Origin: a virus
DNA length: 56,056 nucleotides
Strand: one strand, 5' to 3'
IMG/VR virus record: IMGVR_UViG_3300030117_003836
Span: 1 to 56,056 of that record
The position numbers were made by a program, and so were the translations under genes. Numbering within the stretch: position 1 is the stretch's first letter; every line of letters begins with the position of its first letter. Shown piece after piece: positions 1-8,174 of the stretch. Under the pieces are notes generated by a model. The model was given only the letters and a program-made list of their open reading frames with translations. It had not been told where the DNA came from and did no database searches.

Positions 1-99
1 TGCAAAGGCAAGTTGAAATTAATATACCTGTTTACAATGATTTAGGAGAAGCAGTAGGTAAGATAAAGGATTATAGTGCTGCAAAATTTGATGTAAGAA
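1..99. repeat. Terminal redundancy, left copy
   Basis: Bases 2-99 are identical to bases 55959-56056; only base 1 (t against a) differs. The repeat lies inside the portal coding sequence and keeps its reading frame across the join. I infer an assembly overlap of a circular or circularly permuted genome, giving about 55,957 unique bases. A true 98-bp physical terminal repeat is possible but less likely, because it would cut the portal gene. Confidence 0.9.
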
Positions 100-560
100 T
101 TATAGCAGGGTCTACAATGCCAATTAATAGATGGGCATATATTTCTGAACTTAAAGAAATGATGCAAATGGGTATTGTTGATGATATAGCAGTATTAGCA
201 GAGACAGATTTGCGTAATAAAGAACAAATTGCTAAGAGAAAAAGTATTTATTCTCAATTGCAAGGACAAGTTCAAAGCATGGAAAGTCAACTTAAAAAAC
301 AATCTGGAACTATCGAGACATTAGAAAGACAATTAGTTCAAGCAGGTATTAAAGATAAAGTCAATCAAGCTGAAGTTGAATTAGCTAAGAAGAAAGGGCA
401 AGTTGATTCTAATTTAGAAAAACAGTATCTAGAAACAGAAGCTAAACAGAAATTAGCACAGAAAATGTTTATGGATAATGCTAACTTGCAAAAGCAAAGA
501 ATTAAAATGGAAGCAGATAATATAATAAAAGACTTGACAGATAATAATGAAAGTGATTAG
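1..560 (+). CDS. Portal protein, C-terminal part (gene continues from the right end of the window)
   Basis: This is the 3' end of the portal gene that begins at 54217. Joining the two ends through the 98-bp overlap keeps one open frame and gives a protein of about 766 residues, in the range of P22-type portals. The C-terminal part is a long charged coiled coil rich in K, Q and E (about 250-530), typical of the portal barrel/crown. A short gap and a GGAG ribosome site lead into the scaffold gene. The in-frame ATG at 117 is an internal methionine, not a start. Confidence 0.9.
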   Translation, partial: QRQVEINIPVYNDLGEAVGKIKDYSAAKFDVRIIAGSTMPINRWAYISELKEMMQMGIVDDIAVLAETDLRNKEQIAKRKSIYSQLQGQVQSMESQLKKQSGTIETLERQLVQAGIKDKVNQAEVELAKKKGQVDSNLEKQYLETEAKQKLAQKMFMDNANLQKQRIKMEADNIIKDLTDNNESD

Positions 561-595
561 ATTACGCACAGATTTCTTAAACAAAAGGAGAAATA

Positions 596-1492
596 ATGAC
601 AGAAGAACAAGCAGGTAACTCAATTCCAGCTAATGAAGCAAGTGCTGAAGAAGCTGTTTTTGACTCAGGCGATTTCTTTTCTGAACTAGAAGATTCCGTA
701 AATGGAATGCAAACAGACGGGGAAGTTAGACAAACGCAAGAAGTAACCCAACCAGATGTTGGCCCTGAACAGGTAACCCAAAATACATCTACTGGCACTT
801 CGGTAAACTGGGATGACGAGAACAATCCTTATAAACAGAGGTACAAGGATTCAAGCAGAGAAGCTGTTCGTATTAACGATGAGCTTAAAGACTTGAAACC
901 TTTTGTTCCAGTTCTCGAAGCGATGAAACGAGACAGTGGTCTTGTTGAACATGTTCGTAACTATTTGCAAGGCGGTGGGCAACCACAGCAAGGCATAAAA
1001 GATCAATTGAATCTTCCTGAAGATTTTGAATTTGATGCAGAAGAAGCGATGAAAAATCCTGAATCAGCATCAGCAAAAGTTCAAAATGCTCATATAGATC
1101 AAATTGTTCAAGGTAGAGTTAATCAAATGATGACTAGAGAAAAAGAGAATGCTAAAAAAATGCAAGCTCAGTTTTTATATAAAAAGCAAGAAGAAGATTT
1201 CAAAAAGAAACATAATATGTCTGATGAAAAATTCGAAGCTTTTAAAAAAGCTGCAGCTGCTAAGCCTATGACTCTTGATGATGCATATTACTTAATTAAT
1301 AGAGATATGCAAGCTAGAAACATTGCTAACAATACTAAAAAAGATATGCTTGGACAAATGCAAAATGTACGAAACATTCCGACAAGTGCTTCTGACTCTA
1401 ATAATCAAGGCAACTCGCAAAAATCGCCAGACAATCAATTGTTTGACAATATGCTAGGTCTTGATGAAGATGTAGATAACTTGTTCGGGTAG
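596..1492 (+). CDS. Probable capsid scaffolding protein
   Basis: The protein has 298 residues and starts after AAAAGGAG. The N-terminal third is acidic and low-complexity, with many E, D, S and T. The middle and C-terminal parts are predicted alpha-helical and rich in K, Q, M and E. No enzyme motif is visible. Its composition and its place between portal and major capsid protein are those of scaffolds in P22-like and other podoviruses, which assemble the procapsid and then leave. The assignment rests on composition and synteny, not on recognised sequence identity. Codons in the first 400 bases look slightly less AT-biased than downstream. Confidence 0.7.
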   Translation: MTEEQAGNSIPANEASAEEAVFDSGDFFSELEDSVNGMQTDGEVRQTQEVTQPDVGPEQVTQNTSTGTSVNWDDENNPYKQRYKDSSREAVRINDELKDLKPFVPVLEAMKRDSGLVEHVRNYLQGGGQPQQGIKDQLNLPEDFEFDAEEAMKNPESASAKVQNAHIDQIVQGRVNQMMTREKENAKKMQAQFLYKKQEEDFKKKHNMSDEKFEAFKKAAAAKPMTLDDAYYLINRDMQARNIANNTKKDMLGQMQNVRNIPTSASDSNNQGNSQKSPDNQLFDNMLGLDEDVDNLFG

Positions 1493-1530
1493 ATGCTTCG
1501 ATAGATCATCTTCCGAACTTAATTAATAAT

Positions 1531-1575
1531 AACCAACCTGACCGAAGGCACATTAAGTGCAGTTGAGTGATGGTT
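1531..1575 (+). promoter_or_regulatory. Stem-loop leader of the major capsid gene
   Basis: The outer stem AACCA (1531-1535) pairs with TGGTT (1571-1575). Inside is a perfect GCAC-ATTAA-GTGC hairpin (1548-1560). It ends directly before the AAAAGGAG ribosome site of the major capsid gene, so a role in mRNA stability or translation of this highly expressed gene is plausible. No known riboswitch class was recognised. Confidence 0.4.
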
Positions 1576-1591
1576 AAAAGGAGATGGTCAA

Positions 1592-3154
1592 ATGTCTGAT
1601 ATATTTAATTTAGAGACATACTCAGATACTAATTCGAGTCCTGGCGCTAGTGCTGGTGATACTCGATATGGTACTGGTCTTGACACAGGTGATCTTCGTA
1701 GAAAGTATAACTTTGGTGATAGAGTTTCTGAGCTTTCAATAGCTCAAGATCCGTTTTTTAGATTTGTAAGTAAAGTATCTAAAAAGCCAACTGATGACCC
1801 AAGTTTTAAATTCACAGAGAAGAGACCTTCGTGGCATAAAAGATATGCGTATCCTTCAGCATTTTCAAATGATAACGCAACTTGGGTAGAAGATCAAAGC
1901 ACTAATGCTACTACTCAATACGATACATATGAAACCGCTGGAAATACAGTATATGTAAAAATGGTAAGCGATTACCTTAATTCTGGAAACATAGCAAGTA
2001 TTTATGGAAATACAAATACTGACGTTTTATTAGGAGATAATGGAACACAACCTTCGTTCTTTATTCCTGGTCAGTTAGTTAAAATTCCATTTGCAGCATC
2101 AGCTGCAGGCGCTATGGGTTCATACGCAGTAATAAAAGTTGACTCAGTAACTTTACAAGATGAATCAACTTCACCTCCAACAGCTCACACACATGGTGAA
2201 GCTGCAATATTAAAAGCAACTGTTGTTAAAGCTAAAACAGCTGGTGATGATTATTTCGCTGGACCTTTAGGTGTTAATGCACCTGTTGGTGATGTTACAG
2301 CTAGTACATCAATTGCTGGAGCTTCTGCTGGTGCAGGTCTTGAAGCATCAAGATGTTACGTTGTTGGTTCTGCGTTTGAAGAAGGTTCTGGTTATCCAGA
2401 AACTTGGAAAGATCAACCTTACTCAACAGGGCAAGGTCAAACTCAGATTTGGAAAACTTCATGTGCTATGACAAATACTGCAAGAGCAACAGTTCTTAAG
2501 TATGAAGCAAATGAATGGGCAAGAATCTGGAAAGAAAAGTTAATTGAGCACAAATATGATATTGAGCAATCTTTATTATTTGGTTCTCAAAGTTCAGTTG
2601 ATAGTGTAAACTATACTCAAGGTGCTGTAGATTGGATTTCTACTTATGGAAATACTTTTAGCATGGCTCTTGGAACAAAAACAGCTGATGATTTCTTAAA
2701 CGATCTTTCTAATCTTTTAGATCCAAGATATAATAACAGTAAAGCTAATGTTTTCTTCTGTTCTACTGCAGTTTATAATTGGTTGCATAAATTAGGTGGA
2801 TATTTCCAAAACAATTTAGAAATTTCAACTAATTTTAGAGCTGATTTAGCTGTAACAGGCAGAAAGAAAGTTCTTGGCTTAGACACTACAACTATTTCAA
2901 CAGTATATGGTGATATGAATGTTGTAAGAAATATTCATTTAGATGGTACAAATATTGGTATTTTAGGAATCAATATGAAACATTGTGCTTATCGTCCATT
3001 GGTTGGAAATGGTTTAAACAGAGACACTTCAGTCTACGTAGGAGTTCAAACTTTAGAGAACTCAGGAGTCGATCGTAGAGTAGATATGATTCTAACTGAA
3101 GCTGGAATGCAGTGGGAGATGCCTGAATCTCACGCTGTATGGACACTATCTTAA
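1592..3154 (+). CDS. Major capsid protein
   Basis: The protein has 520 residues with a GGAG ribosome site 8 bases upstream. It directly follows the scaffold and is followed by two small beta-rich decoration-like proteins, the usual place of the major head protein. The N-terminus is an extended S/G/D/T-rich arm. The region around 60-100 has aromatic-rich segments such as WHKRYAYP, and the centre has a G/A/T-rich beta insertion (about 140-260). The C-terminal half has well-mixed helix and strand segments as in HK97-fold subunits, and it resembles the large capsid proteins of the N4-gp56 type. No protease motif is seen, so maturation cleavage cannot be predicted. Confidence 0.8.
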   Translation: MSDIFNLETYSDTNSSPGASAGDTRYGTGLDTGDLRRKYNFGDRVSELSIAQDPFFRFVSKVSKKPTDDPSFKFTEKRPSWHKRYAYPSAFSNDNATWVEDQSTNATTQYDTYETAGNTVYVKMVSDYLNSGNIASIYGNTNTDVLLGDNGTQPSFFIPGQLVKIPFAASAAGAMGSYAVIKVDSVTLQDESTSPPTAHTHGEAAILKATVVKAKTAGDDYFAGPLGVNAPVGDVTASTSIAGASAGAGLEASRCYVVGSAFEEGSGYPETWKDQPYSTGQGQTQIWKTSCAMTNTARATVLKYEANEWARIWKEKLIEHKYDIEQSLLFGSQSSVDSVNYTQGAVDWISTYGNTFSMALGTKTADDFLNDLSNLLDPRYNNSKANVFFCSTAVYNWLHKLGGYFQNNLEISTNFRADLAVTGRKKVLGLDTTTISTVYGDMNVVRNIHLDGTNIGILGINMKHCAYRPLVGNGLNRDTSVYVGVQTLENSGVDRRVDMILTEAGMQWEMPESHAVWTLS

Positions 3155-3168
3155 GAAAGGAGTAGATT

Positions 3169-3483
3169 ATGGGAATACCTTTATATGGACAAAATAAGCA
3201 TGGTGATAATCTAGACCAGTTTGCTAAAGCACTTTCTGGCTCTAAAGCGTGGAACCCAGGTGCTATTTCTGATGGCGATGAAGAAGCATTAGAAATATCT
3301 GTTCCTGGAGCAGCTCTTGGTGACTTTGTACTATCTAGTATGAGTGTTGATATAGCAGATGGTGTTTTACGTGGAGCAGTTACAGCTGCGGATACGGTAA
3401 CTCTAGTTATAGCTAATAATACAGGTGGTTCGCTTGACGTAGCATCTGGAACTGCTTACTGTTTAGTTATTAAAAAATCGTAA
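3169..3483 (+). CDS. Small virion protein next to capsid, decoration-like
   Basis: The protein has 104 residues and starts after AAGGAG, 14 bases downstream of the major capsid stop. After a polar N-terminal arm it consists of short hydrophobic beta strands separated by G/D/A turns, a pattern seen in capsid-binding decoration proteins. The close spacing to the capsid gene supports equal co-expression. No specific family was recognised, so the function is inferred from position and composition. Confidence 0.6.
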   Translation: MGIPLYGQNKHGDNLDQFAKALSGSKAWNPGAISDGDEEALEISVPGAALGDFVLSSMSVDIADGVLRGAVTAADTVTLVIANNTGGSLDVASGTAYCLVIKKS

Positions 3484-3494
3484 GGAGGTAGATA

Positions 3495-3944
3495 ATGGCT
3501 AATAAATACTGGATAGCAAATAATCCTAATAGCGAAGTAACTGACGCTGAAGCACAAAAAATAGAAGAGTTATCAGCAACAACTGTATCACTTAATGAGC
3601 TTAATTCTTCTTGTGACGCTAGTATTATAGCGCCTGTGAAGTTATTGGTTTCAGCTGCTGTACCTCAAAACACTAGACTAATTAAACTATCTCATGCCAG
3701 TACGCCAATAGAGGTTACTGGGCCTGATGGAGTTAGACTAGGTGGACAAACAATGTTTATTACCAATGTAAGTGCTAGTGGAACTGCAGCTCATACTGTA
3801 ACTTTAGCTTCAGGAACATTTGACGGAACTAATAATAAAGCAACGTTAAATGCTCCAGGAGAATCTTTACATGTATGGTTTGATTCCTCTGGTGAAGGAG
3901 CAATAATAAACAATGTAGGTTCTGTAGCGTTATCATCAGTTTAG
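3495..3944 (+). CDS. Virion protein, head-fibre/decoration-like
   Basis: The protein has 149 residues and starts after a strong AGGAGG. The N-terminal 50 residues are a polar, partly helical arm. Residues 55-149 are beta-rich with repeated T/V/G segments and an N/T/G-rich turn near 'GTFDGTNNKAT'. This arrangement of capsid-binding arm plus beta domain is common for trimeric decoration or head-fibre proteins in marine phages. It lies in the capsid block, between the decoration-like gene and the connector gene. No catalytic residues are visible. Confidence 0.5.
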   Translation: MANKYWIANNPNSEVTDAEAQKIEELSATTVSLNELNSSCDASIIAPVKLLVSAAVPQNTRLIKLSHASTPIEVTGPDGVRLGGQTMFITNVSASGTAAHTVTLASGTFDGTNNKATLNAPGESLHVWFDSSGEGAIINNVGSVALSSV

Positions 3945-3962
3945 TGATTAATAGCTAGTAAT

Positions 3963-4017
3963 ATTTGGGGCTGTGGCTGCGGAGAGCTTCCCCTCCCTGT
4001 AGTCGCAGTTCCCAAAT
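3963..4017. terminator. Long bulged hairpin between capsid and connector genes
   Basis: ATTTGGG (3963-3969) pairs with CCCAAAT (4011-4017), and inside it CTGCG (3977-3981) pairs with CGCAG (4104 minus 100, i.e. 4004-4008). The GC-rich stem stands out in AT-rich DNA. No U-run follows on either strand, so it is not a classical intrinsic terminator. It may attenuate transcription or cap the abundant capsid mRNA. Confidence 0.4.
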
Positions 4018-4030
4018 TTAACAATAACAA

Positions 4031-4061
4031 TCTCGTTCACGGGATGTCAACCCCTTAGAGA
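4031..4061 (+). promoter_or_regulatory. 31-nt two-stem RNA element, copy A
   Basis: Outer stem TCTC/GAGA (4031-4034 with 4058-4061) is followed by the fixed sequence GTTCAC, a 14-nt inner hairpin (GGGAT-GTCA-ACCCC, one mismatch), and TTA before the outer stem closes. The GGAAGG ribosome site of the next gene starts at the following base. Copy B at 6516-6546 has the same spacing and the same GTTCAC and TTA but different, still pairing, stems. It probably controls translation of the gene starting at 4071. Confidence 0.5.
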
Positions 4062-4070
4062 GGAAGGAAA

Positions 4071-5147
4071 TTGGCAACATTTAAAACACAAATAGAAAAT
4101 CTTACAAAGTTAGATACTACGGGTGATGAAAATAAAATTACTCAATGGTTAGTAGATGGTGTTAGAGAGGTAGTAAATAGGATTAGTAATATTAGTCCTG
4201 GAGAAATAGTTAAATTTACTAAATCTTCTTCGTCTCCTAATAATGATGAGTTAGTAGTAACTGGAAAACTATTATCAGTAATGAGAAATCATTTTAAAAC
4301 TTTAGGTAGAATTAATCAATTACGTAAGGCAACATTAATAGATCCTAATAATAGAGCAGATGCTTTAGATAAGACTAGTTTGTATTATAGGTCTGAATAT
4401 AATCCAGGTTATTATATTATGAATGGAAAAATTAATGTAGTACCTATTCCAGATTCTAATAATTATATAGAATTAGCTCAAATAGCATATGATAGTGATG
4501 TAACATATGCATCTGAATCAATAAGCGACTTTCCTTATGAATATGAACATTTAATAGTTCAATATGCTGCAATTAAAGTATTATTTAGACATTTAACAAC
4601 TGTAGAAGAAACAATGGGCACGATGACACTGCCTGACATTCCTACAGCTCCTGTTAATTTAGATAATTTGACAGATATAAATCATTTAACTATTCCTGAA
4701 TTTACTGCTCCTCAAATGAGTTATTTAGATTGGACAGATACAAATAATTGGATTTCAACAGAAGAAGATAGTGAAATGTTAGCATCCAGAATGAGTGAAA
4801 TTGATGGTAAGTTAAAAGAATATGGTACTTTATTAGAAACAGAAAAAACAAAATTTGAAGAAGCAAATACTAAATTTCAAGCTGAATTACAAATAGCTAT
4901 AGAAAATACTAGAAGTGAAAATGAAAAAGATACAAGAGCATTGCAAATATTTTCTCAAGAAGTTATTCGTTATCAGCAAGAAGTTACAAAAGAAATACAA
5001 CGTTATCAATATGAAGTAATTACAAAAGCAACTAAAAAATATGAATGGGTTGCTAATAGGTATAGCGGATTAGTAAAAGATTATACAGACGCTTTTGCTT
5101 TAATGGGTAACATTCAAAAACAAAGCCAACCAAAAGGAGATAAATAA
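4071..5147 (+). CDS. Head-tail connector/adaptor-like protein with long coiled coil
   Basis: The protein has 358 residues. The start is a TTG at 4071 behind AGGAAGG; no better ATG lies near. The N-terminal 170 residues are helical with a 'PIPDS..Y..LAQIAYDSD' segment typical of phage gp4/gp7-type connector proteins that sit under the portal. The C-terminal part (about 235-350) is an extended E/K/Q-rich coiled coil. It stands between the capsid block and further connector-like genes, so a head completion or tail attachment role is likely. The long coiled coil is unusual for a plain adaptor and could reach into the tail or capsid. Confidence 0.55.
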   Translation: MATFKTQIENLTKLDTTGDENKITQWLVDGVREVVNRISNISPGEIVKFTKSSSSPNNDELVVTGKLLSVMRNHFKTLGRINQLRKATLIDPNNRADALDKTSLYYRSEYNPGYYIMNGKINVVPIPDSNNYIELAQIAYDSDVTYASESISDFPYEYEHLIVQYAAIKVLFRHLTTVEETMGTMTLPDIPTAPVNLDNLTDINHLTIPEFTAPQMSYLDWTDTNNWISTEEDSEMLASRMSEIDGKLKEYGTLLETEKTKFEEANTKFQAELQIAIENTRSENEKDTRALQIFSQEVIRYQQEVTKEIQRYQYEVITKATKKYEWVANRYSGLVKDYTDAFALMGNIQKQSQPKGDK

Positions 5148-5518
5148 TGGCAAATGAAATAAAAGTAAGTATCTCTATTACAGCTGAAAAAAATGGTGCT
5201 AAATTTACAAGAAGCGAATCTTTTATGGATGATATGACTGGAGATGCTTGGAGTACAGGTATTGTAGATGTTGCTGAAGCAGGAACTCAATTAACAGAAT
5301 TAGACGTAGGGACATATGGATGGGTTTTTGTAAAAAATTTAGGAACTGACAATGCTAAATATGTAGATATACAACATACTCAAAATACTGCAGATGATAG
5401 TTTGTGCAGATTATATGGCGGCGAATCTACTATATTAAAAACTGCTGCATTAACAGCATTATGGGGTGATTCAAGCAGTGGCACACAAGCAGTAGAGTAT
5501 GCAATAATAGAATTATAG
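5147..5518 (+). CDS. Small beta-rich virion protein
   Basis: The protein has 123 residues and starts at an ATG sharing bases with the previous stop (TAATG). It is beta-rich, with a strand pattern 'YGWVFVKNLG...YVDIQ...LYGGESTIL...VEYAIIEL'. The same pattern (VKN, Y-V-x-I, ES-hydrophobic, final strand) is seen in the two paralogues at 10078 and 10570, so the three may share one fold. It is probably a structural protein of head or connector; no enzymatic motif is seen. Confidence 0.5.
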   Translation: MANEIKVSISITAEKNGAKFTRSESFMDDMTGDAWSTGIVDVAEAGTQLTELDVGTYGWVFVKNLGTDNAKYVDIQHTQNTADDSLCRLYGGESTILKTAALTALWGDSSSGTQAVEYAIIEL

Positions 5519-5526
5519 GAGTTATT

Positions 5527-5808
5527 ATGACTGTTAAAGAAATAATGGAAAGAGCTGGAATGACAGAGACTGGTAGAGCTATAGCTTATATTAAAGATGG
5601 ATTAGAAGAAATTAATTTAATTTCAGAAACACATATTAAAACGGCTAGAAAAGATATTACTAAAGATAAAAGATTATATGAACTTCCTAATGAAGCATTG
5701 CAATTAAAAGATATTAGAATAAAAAATCATTTTAATAGTAAAGATGAATATAGAAGCATTCCTCGATTATTATATAATCCATTAATTAAAGATGCAGACG
5801 GAGAATAA
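5527..5808 (+). CDS. Connector-type protein, N-terminal unit
   Basis: The protein has 93 residues with AGGAG 7 bases upstream. It contains the helical motif 'MTETGRAIAYIKDGLEEIN' and 'DKRLYELP', typical of phage gp4-like head-tail adaptor proteins. It ends in '..IKDADGE', two bases before the ATG of the next gene, whose beta domain looks like the continuation of the same adaptor. The GGAG inside its last codons serves as ribosome site for that gene. The pair may be one ancestral gene split in two. Confidence 0.6.
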   Translation: MTVKEIMERAGMTETGRAIAYIKDGLEEINLISETHIKTARKDITKDKRLYELPNEALQLKDIRIKNHFNSKDEYRSIPRLLYNPLIKDADGE

Positions 5809-5810
5809 AA

Positions 5811-6512
5811 ATGGCTGATTCAAAAGAATACGGATATTATATAGAAGGAAATAAAGTAGCTATTGTTCAAAGAGACACTTCTTTTGATAATGATGCTAAT
5901 TCAAGAGATTATGGACCAGGTTCTGATAAATTTCAATGGAAATCACCATTAGAAAATGTTAATGAAGGCATTGAATTTCAATATTCATATTCCCCTGAAT
6001 ATAAAGAAACTAATCAATCTGGGAGAGTTTCTTCTAATCCTATTTCTTATACAGGAGGAGATAATGCAACTAGTGGAAAAACTGGAACTGTAAAATTTAC
6101 TTTTAATGACAATTTTGATTTTGAACCTTATATAGGCCAATACATTTTGTTGATAAATGCTGGTAGGTGGAGTGGTGTACATAAAATAGCTTTACAATCT
6201 ACAACTAATATAGTATATACTGAAACTCATTATCCAGAAGCAGACATTAGTACTACAATTAATTTTGAAAGCGGGACTAAGTATAATTTACATATATTAG
6301 TTTTAGAAGATGAATCTTATGAGATAGATCTTCCAGTTTATTTGCAAAAATCATTAGTATATTATTTAAAATCTAGATTATTTGAAGATATAGGTGATAT
6401 GAAAATGAAAGAATATTATTATAGAGAATTTACAAGACAACTAGAAAAAAACAATAACAGCAAAGTGCCAGGTATGAGAATGATTACACCTGGTATCAAT
6501 GCAATAAAATAA
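5811..6512 (+). CDS. Connector/adaptor-type protein, C-terminal unit
   Basis: The protein has 233 residues and starts 2 bases after the previous stop, with GGAG at 5800-5803 as its own ribosome site. It begins with 'KEYGYYIEGNKVAIV', which follows naturally on the preceding protein. It then has a beta-rich middle (about 60-160) and a C-terminal helical segment 'YLQKSLVYYLKSRLFED.GDMKMKEYYYREF' as found at the end of podoviral adaptor proteins. It probably forms the dodecameric ring below the portal together with the preceding product. It works as a separate but translationally coupled gene. Confidence 0.55.
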   Translation: MADSKEYGYYIEGNKVAIVQRDTSFDNDANSRDYGPGSDKFQWKSPLENVNEGIEFQYSYSPEYKETNQSGRVSSNPISYTGGDNATSGKTGTVKFTFNDNFDFEPYIGQYILLINAGRWSGVHKIALQSTTNIVYTETHYPEADISTTINFESGTKYNLHILVLEDESYEIDLPVYLQKSLVYYLKSRLFEDIGDMKMKEYYYREFTRQLEKNNNSKVPGMRMITPGINAIK

Positions 6513-6515
6513 CAA

Positions 6516-6546
6516 ACCCGTTCACGCACTTGCCAGTGCTTAGGGT
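6516..6546 (+). promoter_or_regulatory. 31-nt two-stem RNA element, copy B
   Basis: Outer stem ACCC/GGGT (6516-6519 with 6543-6546), then GTTCAC, inner hairpin GCACT-TGCC-AGTGC, then TTA. It ends directly at the AGGAGG ribosome site of the gene at 6558. All spacings equal copy A at 4031-4061, while both stems have changed bases that still pair. That is evidence for a selected RNA structure rather than chance. Confidence 0.5.
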
Positions 6547-6557
6547 AGGAGGTAAAA

Positions 6558-6902
6558 ATGGCACATAGATATACAGTACAGGAATCAAATAACTTAGCTA
6601 TTGGACAAGGTCCTTCAATATTCTTAAATGAAAATAGTAGCGATGACAGTAAATCAATAACACCGCCAACTGGCACAGTGTTTATTGCAATACAAGTTAT
6701 TAATGATTGTCAATTTAGTCAACTACTTGCAGAAGATAATACAAAATGTTATGGAACTGATGGTATAGACAATAGTCATTTAGGTGGGGTTGGTGACAGA
6801 ATACCTAATAGTCAAACTTTTCCAGCAGGAACAGTTATATATGGAAGATGGACTAAAATAGAGACAAATAATGGCGTAATAATTGCTTATTCTGGAGGGT
6901 AA
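6558..6902 (+). CDS. Small beta-rich virion protein of unknown role
   Basis: The protein has 114 residues with AGGAGG 5 bases upstream, preceded by RNA element copy B. It has alternating short strands and G/N/D turns, and a phrase 'FIAIQVINDCQFSQL' as seen in structural proteins of marine phages. It is followed after 2 bases by the LamG-like gene, suggesting they act together, perhaps as a surface or fibre-attachment protein. No family was recognised with certainty. Confidence 0.45.
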   Translation: MAHRYTVQESNNLAIGQGPSIFLNENSSDDSKSITPPTGTVFIAIQVINDCQFSQLLAEDNTKCYGTDGIDNSHLGGVGDRIPNSQTFPAGTVIYGRWTKIETNNGVIIAYSGG

Positions 6903-6904
6903 TA

Positions 6905-7762
6905 ATGTTAGGCATTAAACAAATTTGTCAAAATAAACCTGGTACAGACAGCTTTAAATATCCTGCATTATTTTTAGGCCCTGGTAAATATGCTCAAGCA
7001 GCTAGTAATTCTAGTCTAAATAATTATACAGCATTTACTGTAGCAAGTAGCTATAATTATACAGATTTAAGTATTCAAGGAAGTTCACAATTCTATGAAT
7101 TTATAATAATGAAAAATAATAATTCTAGTATATTTTCAGGCAATGATACAGCAGGAGCATCTGTTAGTTTTTGGGGGATAACAGAACAGCTTGTATTCAT
7201 TTGTAATGGAAGCACTAAACATCTTGCATCAATTGTTGCTACAAATAACCATAAAAAAAGTCATAGTACCAGAGTAACAAGCCCTATTATAACAACAGTT
7301 TTAACAGGAGACGCTTCTTCAAATTCTTATGCACTCCATGTAATAGCATCAAATGGATACCAAAAAAATAATTCTCTTGTACATTTTAAAAGTACTGGTA
7401 GTTACACTTTTACTAATTGGGGTACGTTTGATACAGATGGATTTGTAAGCGCTGGAGCATATAGACAAACAGGAATAGCTCAAGATAGTAGCAATGCAAA
7501 TTTAACGTCTTCGCATGGTTTTCTTAGAGCTCAGCTTTGGAATTCTGCTTTAACAGACGAGCAAATATTAAATACTGTTGGTGGTGATGGTACTGTTTTT
7601 TCAATGCCTTCATATTCAGAAGGTAGTTATCCAGAGCCAAATCATGAATGGATACCTGTTTTAGGAAATAATTCAACTGTTCCAGATACAGGTAGTGACA
7701 CTGCTATTAATTTAACAATTGAGGGTAGTGCAAAAGTTGGTTATTATCCAGCAAGGGTATAA
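6905..7762 (+). CDS. LamG/concanavalin-like surface protein
   Basis: The protein has 285 residues and is translationally coupled to the upstream gene. It is rich in S, N, T and aromatic residues. The C-terminal section 'FLRAQLWNSALTDEQILNTVGG' is the typical closing segment of LamG/concanavalin A-like jelly-roll domains, in which a '...ALTDEQI' helix ends the fold. Such domains bind carbohydrate or protein and occur in phage fibres and decorations. A role in host-surface or particle binding is inferred; no hydrolase residues are evident. Confidence 0.55.
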   Translation: MLGIKQICQNKPGTDSFKYPALFLGPGKYAQAASNSSLNNYTAFTVASSYNYTDLSIQGSSQFYEFIIMKNNNSSIFSGNDTAGASVSFWGITEQLVFICNGSTKHLASIVATNNHKKSHSTRVTSPIITTVLTGDASSNSYALHVIASNGYQKNNSLVHFKSTGSYTFTNWGTFDTDGFVSAGAYRQTGIAQDSSNANLTSSHGFLRAQLWNSALTDEQILNTVGGDGTVFSMPSYSEGSYPEPNHEWIPVLGNNSTVPDTGSDTAINLTIEGSAKVGYYPARV

Positions 7763-7764
7763 AT

Positions 7765-8001
7765 ATGAATATAAAAGAAAGATACATATATATAGACACT
7801 AGTGAAGTAACTCAAGAAATGAAAGATAATAGTATTATTTATCAAATTAGCGCAGATAAAAGTAAAACAATATTATCTTGTGATGAGCAAAATAGGCCTA
7901 GTTGTTTTGATGGAATAGATTTAATTACAGAAAAAGAATTGTACGAAATTTATTGGAGTGATGAAAACGAAGGTGTTTGGTATTTTAAACCACCAGTATA
8001 A
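7765..8001 (+). CDS. Small acidic protein of unknown function
   Basis: The protein has 78 residues, starts 2 bases after the LamG-like gene, and has only a weak ribosome site, so coupling is likely. It is acidic, with a beta-like 'RYIYIDTSEV' opening and a 'YWSDENEGVWYFKPP' end. It is not recognised. Given its spacing it is probably an accessory to the upstream surface protein. Confidence 0.5.
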   Translation: MNIKERYIYIDTSEVTQEMKDNSIIYQISADKSKTILSCDEQNRPSCFDGIDLITEKELYEIYWSDENEGVWYFKPPV

Positions 8002-8015
8002 ATAAAGGAGAAATA

Positions 8016-8174
8016 ATGAGTAAGCAGGGGAAAAAGGAAGCTATGACTAATCAACAGAGATTAGAAAATTTGAAAAAACAAAAAGCGGAATGCGAAATCT
8101 TTTTTCATAGGCTTCAAGGCGCAATAGAATTGCTTGAAAATATGATAAAGGATGAAGATGAAAAAACAAATTAA
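8016..8174 (+). CDS. 52-residue basic helical protein
   Basis: This short frame starts at an ATG behind AAAGGAG and runs to TAA at 8172-8174, overlapping the next gene by 17 bases. The product is K/E/Q-rich and almost wholly helical. It opens the lysis-like group, so a spanin-like or regulatory role is possible, but no lipobox or membrane segment is present. Function unknown. Confidence 0.6.
   Translation: MSKQGKKEAMTNQQRLENLKKQKAECEIFFHRLQGAIELLENMIKDEDEKTN

Noticed and set aside
4031-4067. Glutamine riboswitch (glnA/Downstream-peptide) resemblance: GTTCA, hairpin, then purine-rich 3' part
   Set aside because: The conserved CGGAAGTAGG-type segment after the hairpin is missing in both copies; only GTTCA and, in copy B, GTAGGAG are alike. 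Kept as an unknown element.
5527-6512. Programmed frameshift joining the two connector genes
   Set aside because: The downstream gene has its own ATG with GGAG at 7-base spacing, so normal coupled translation explains it; an old gene split remains possible.
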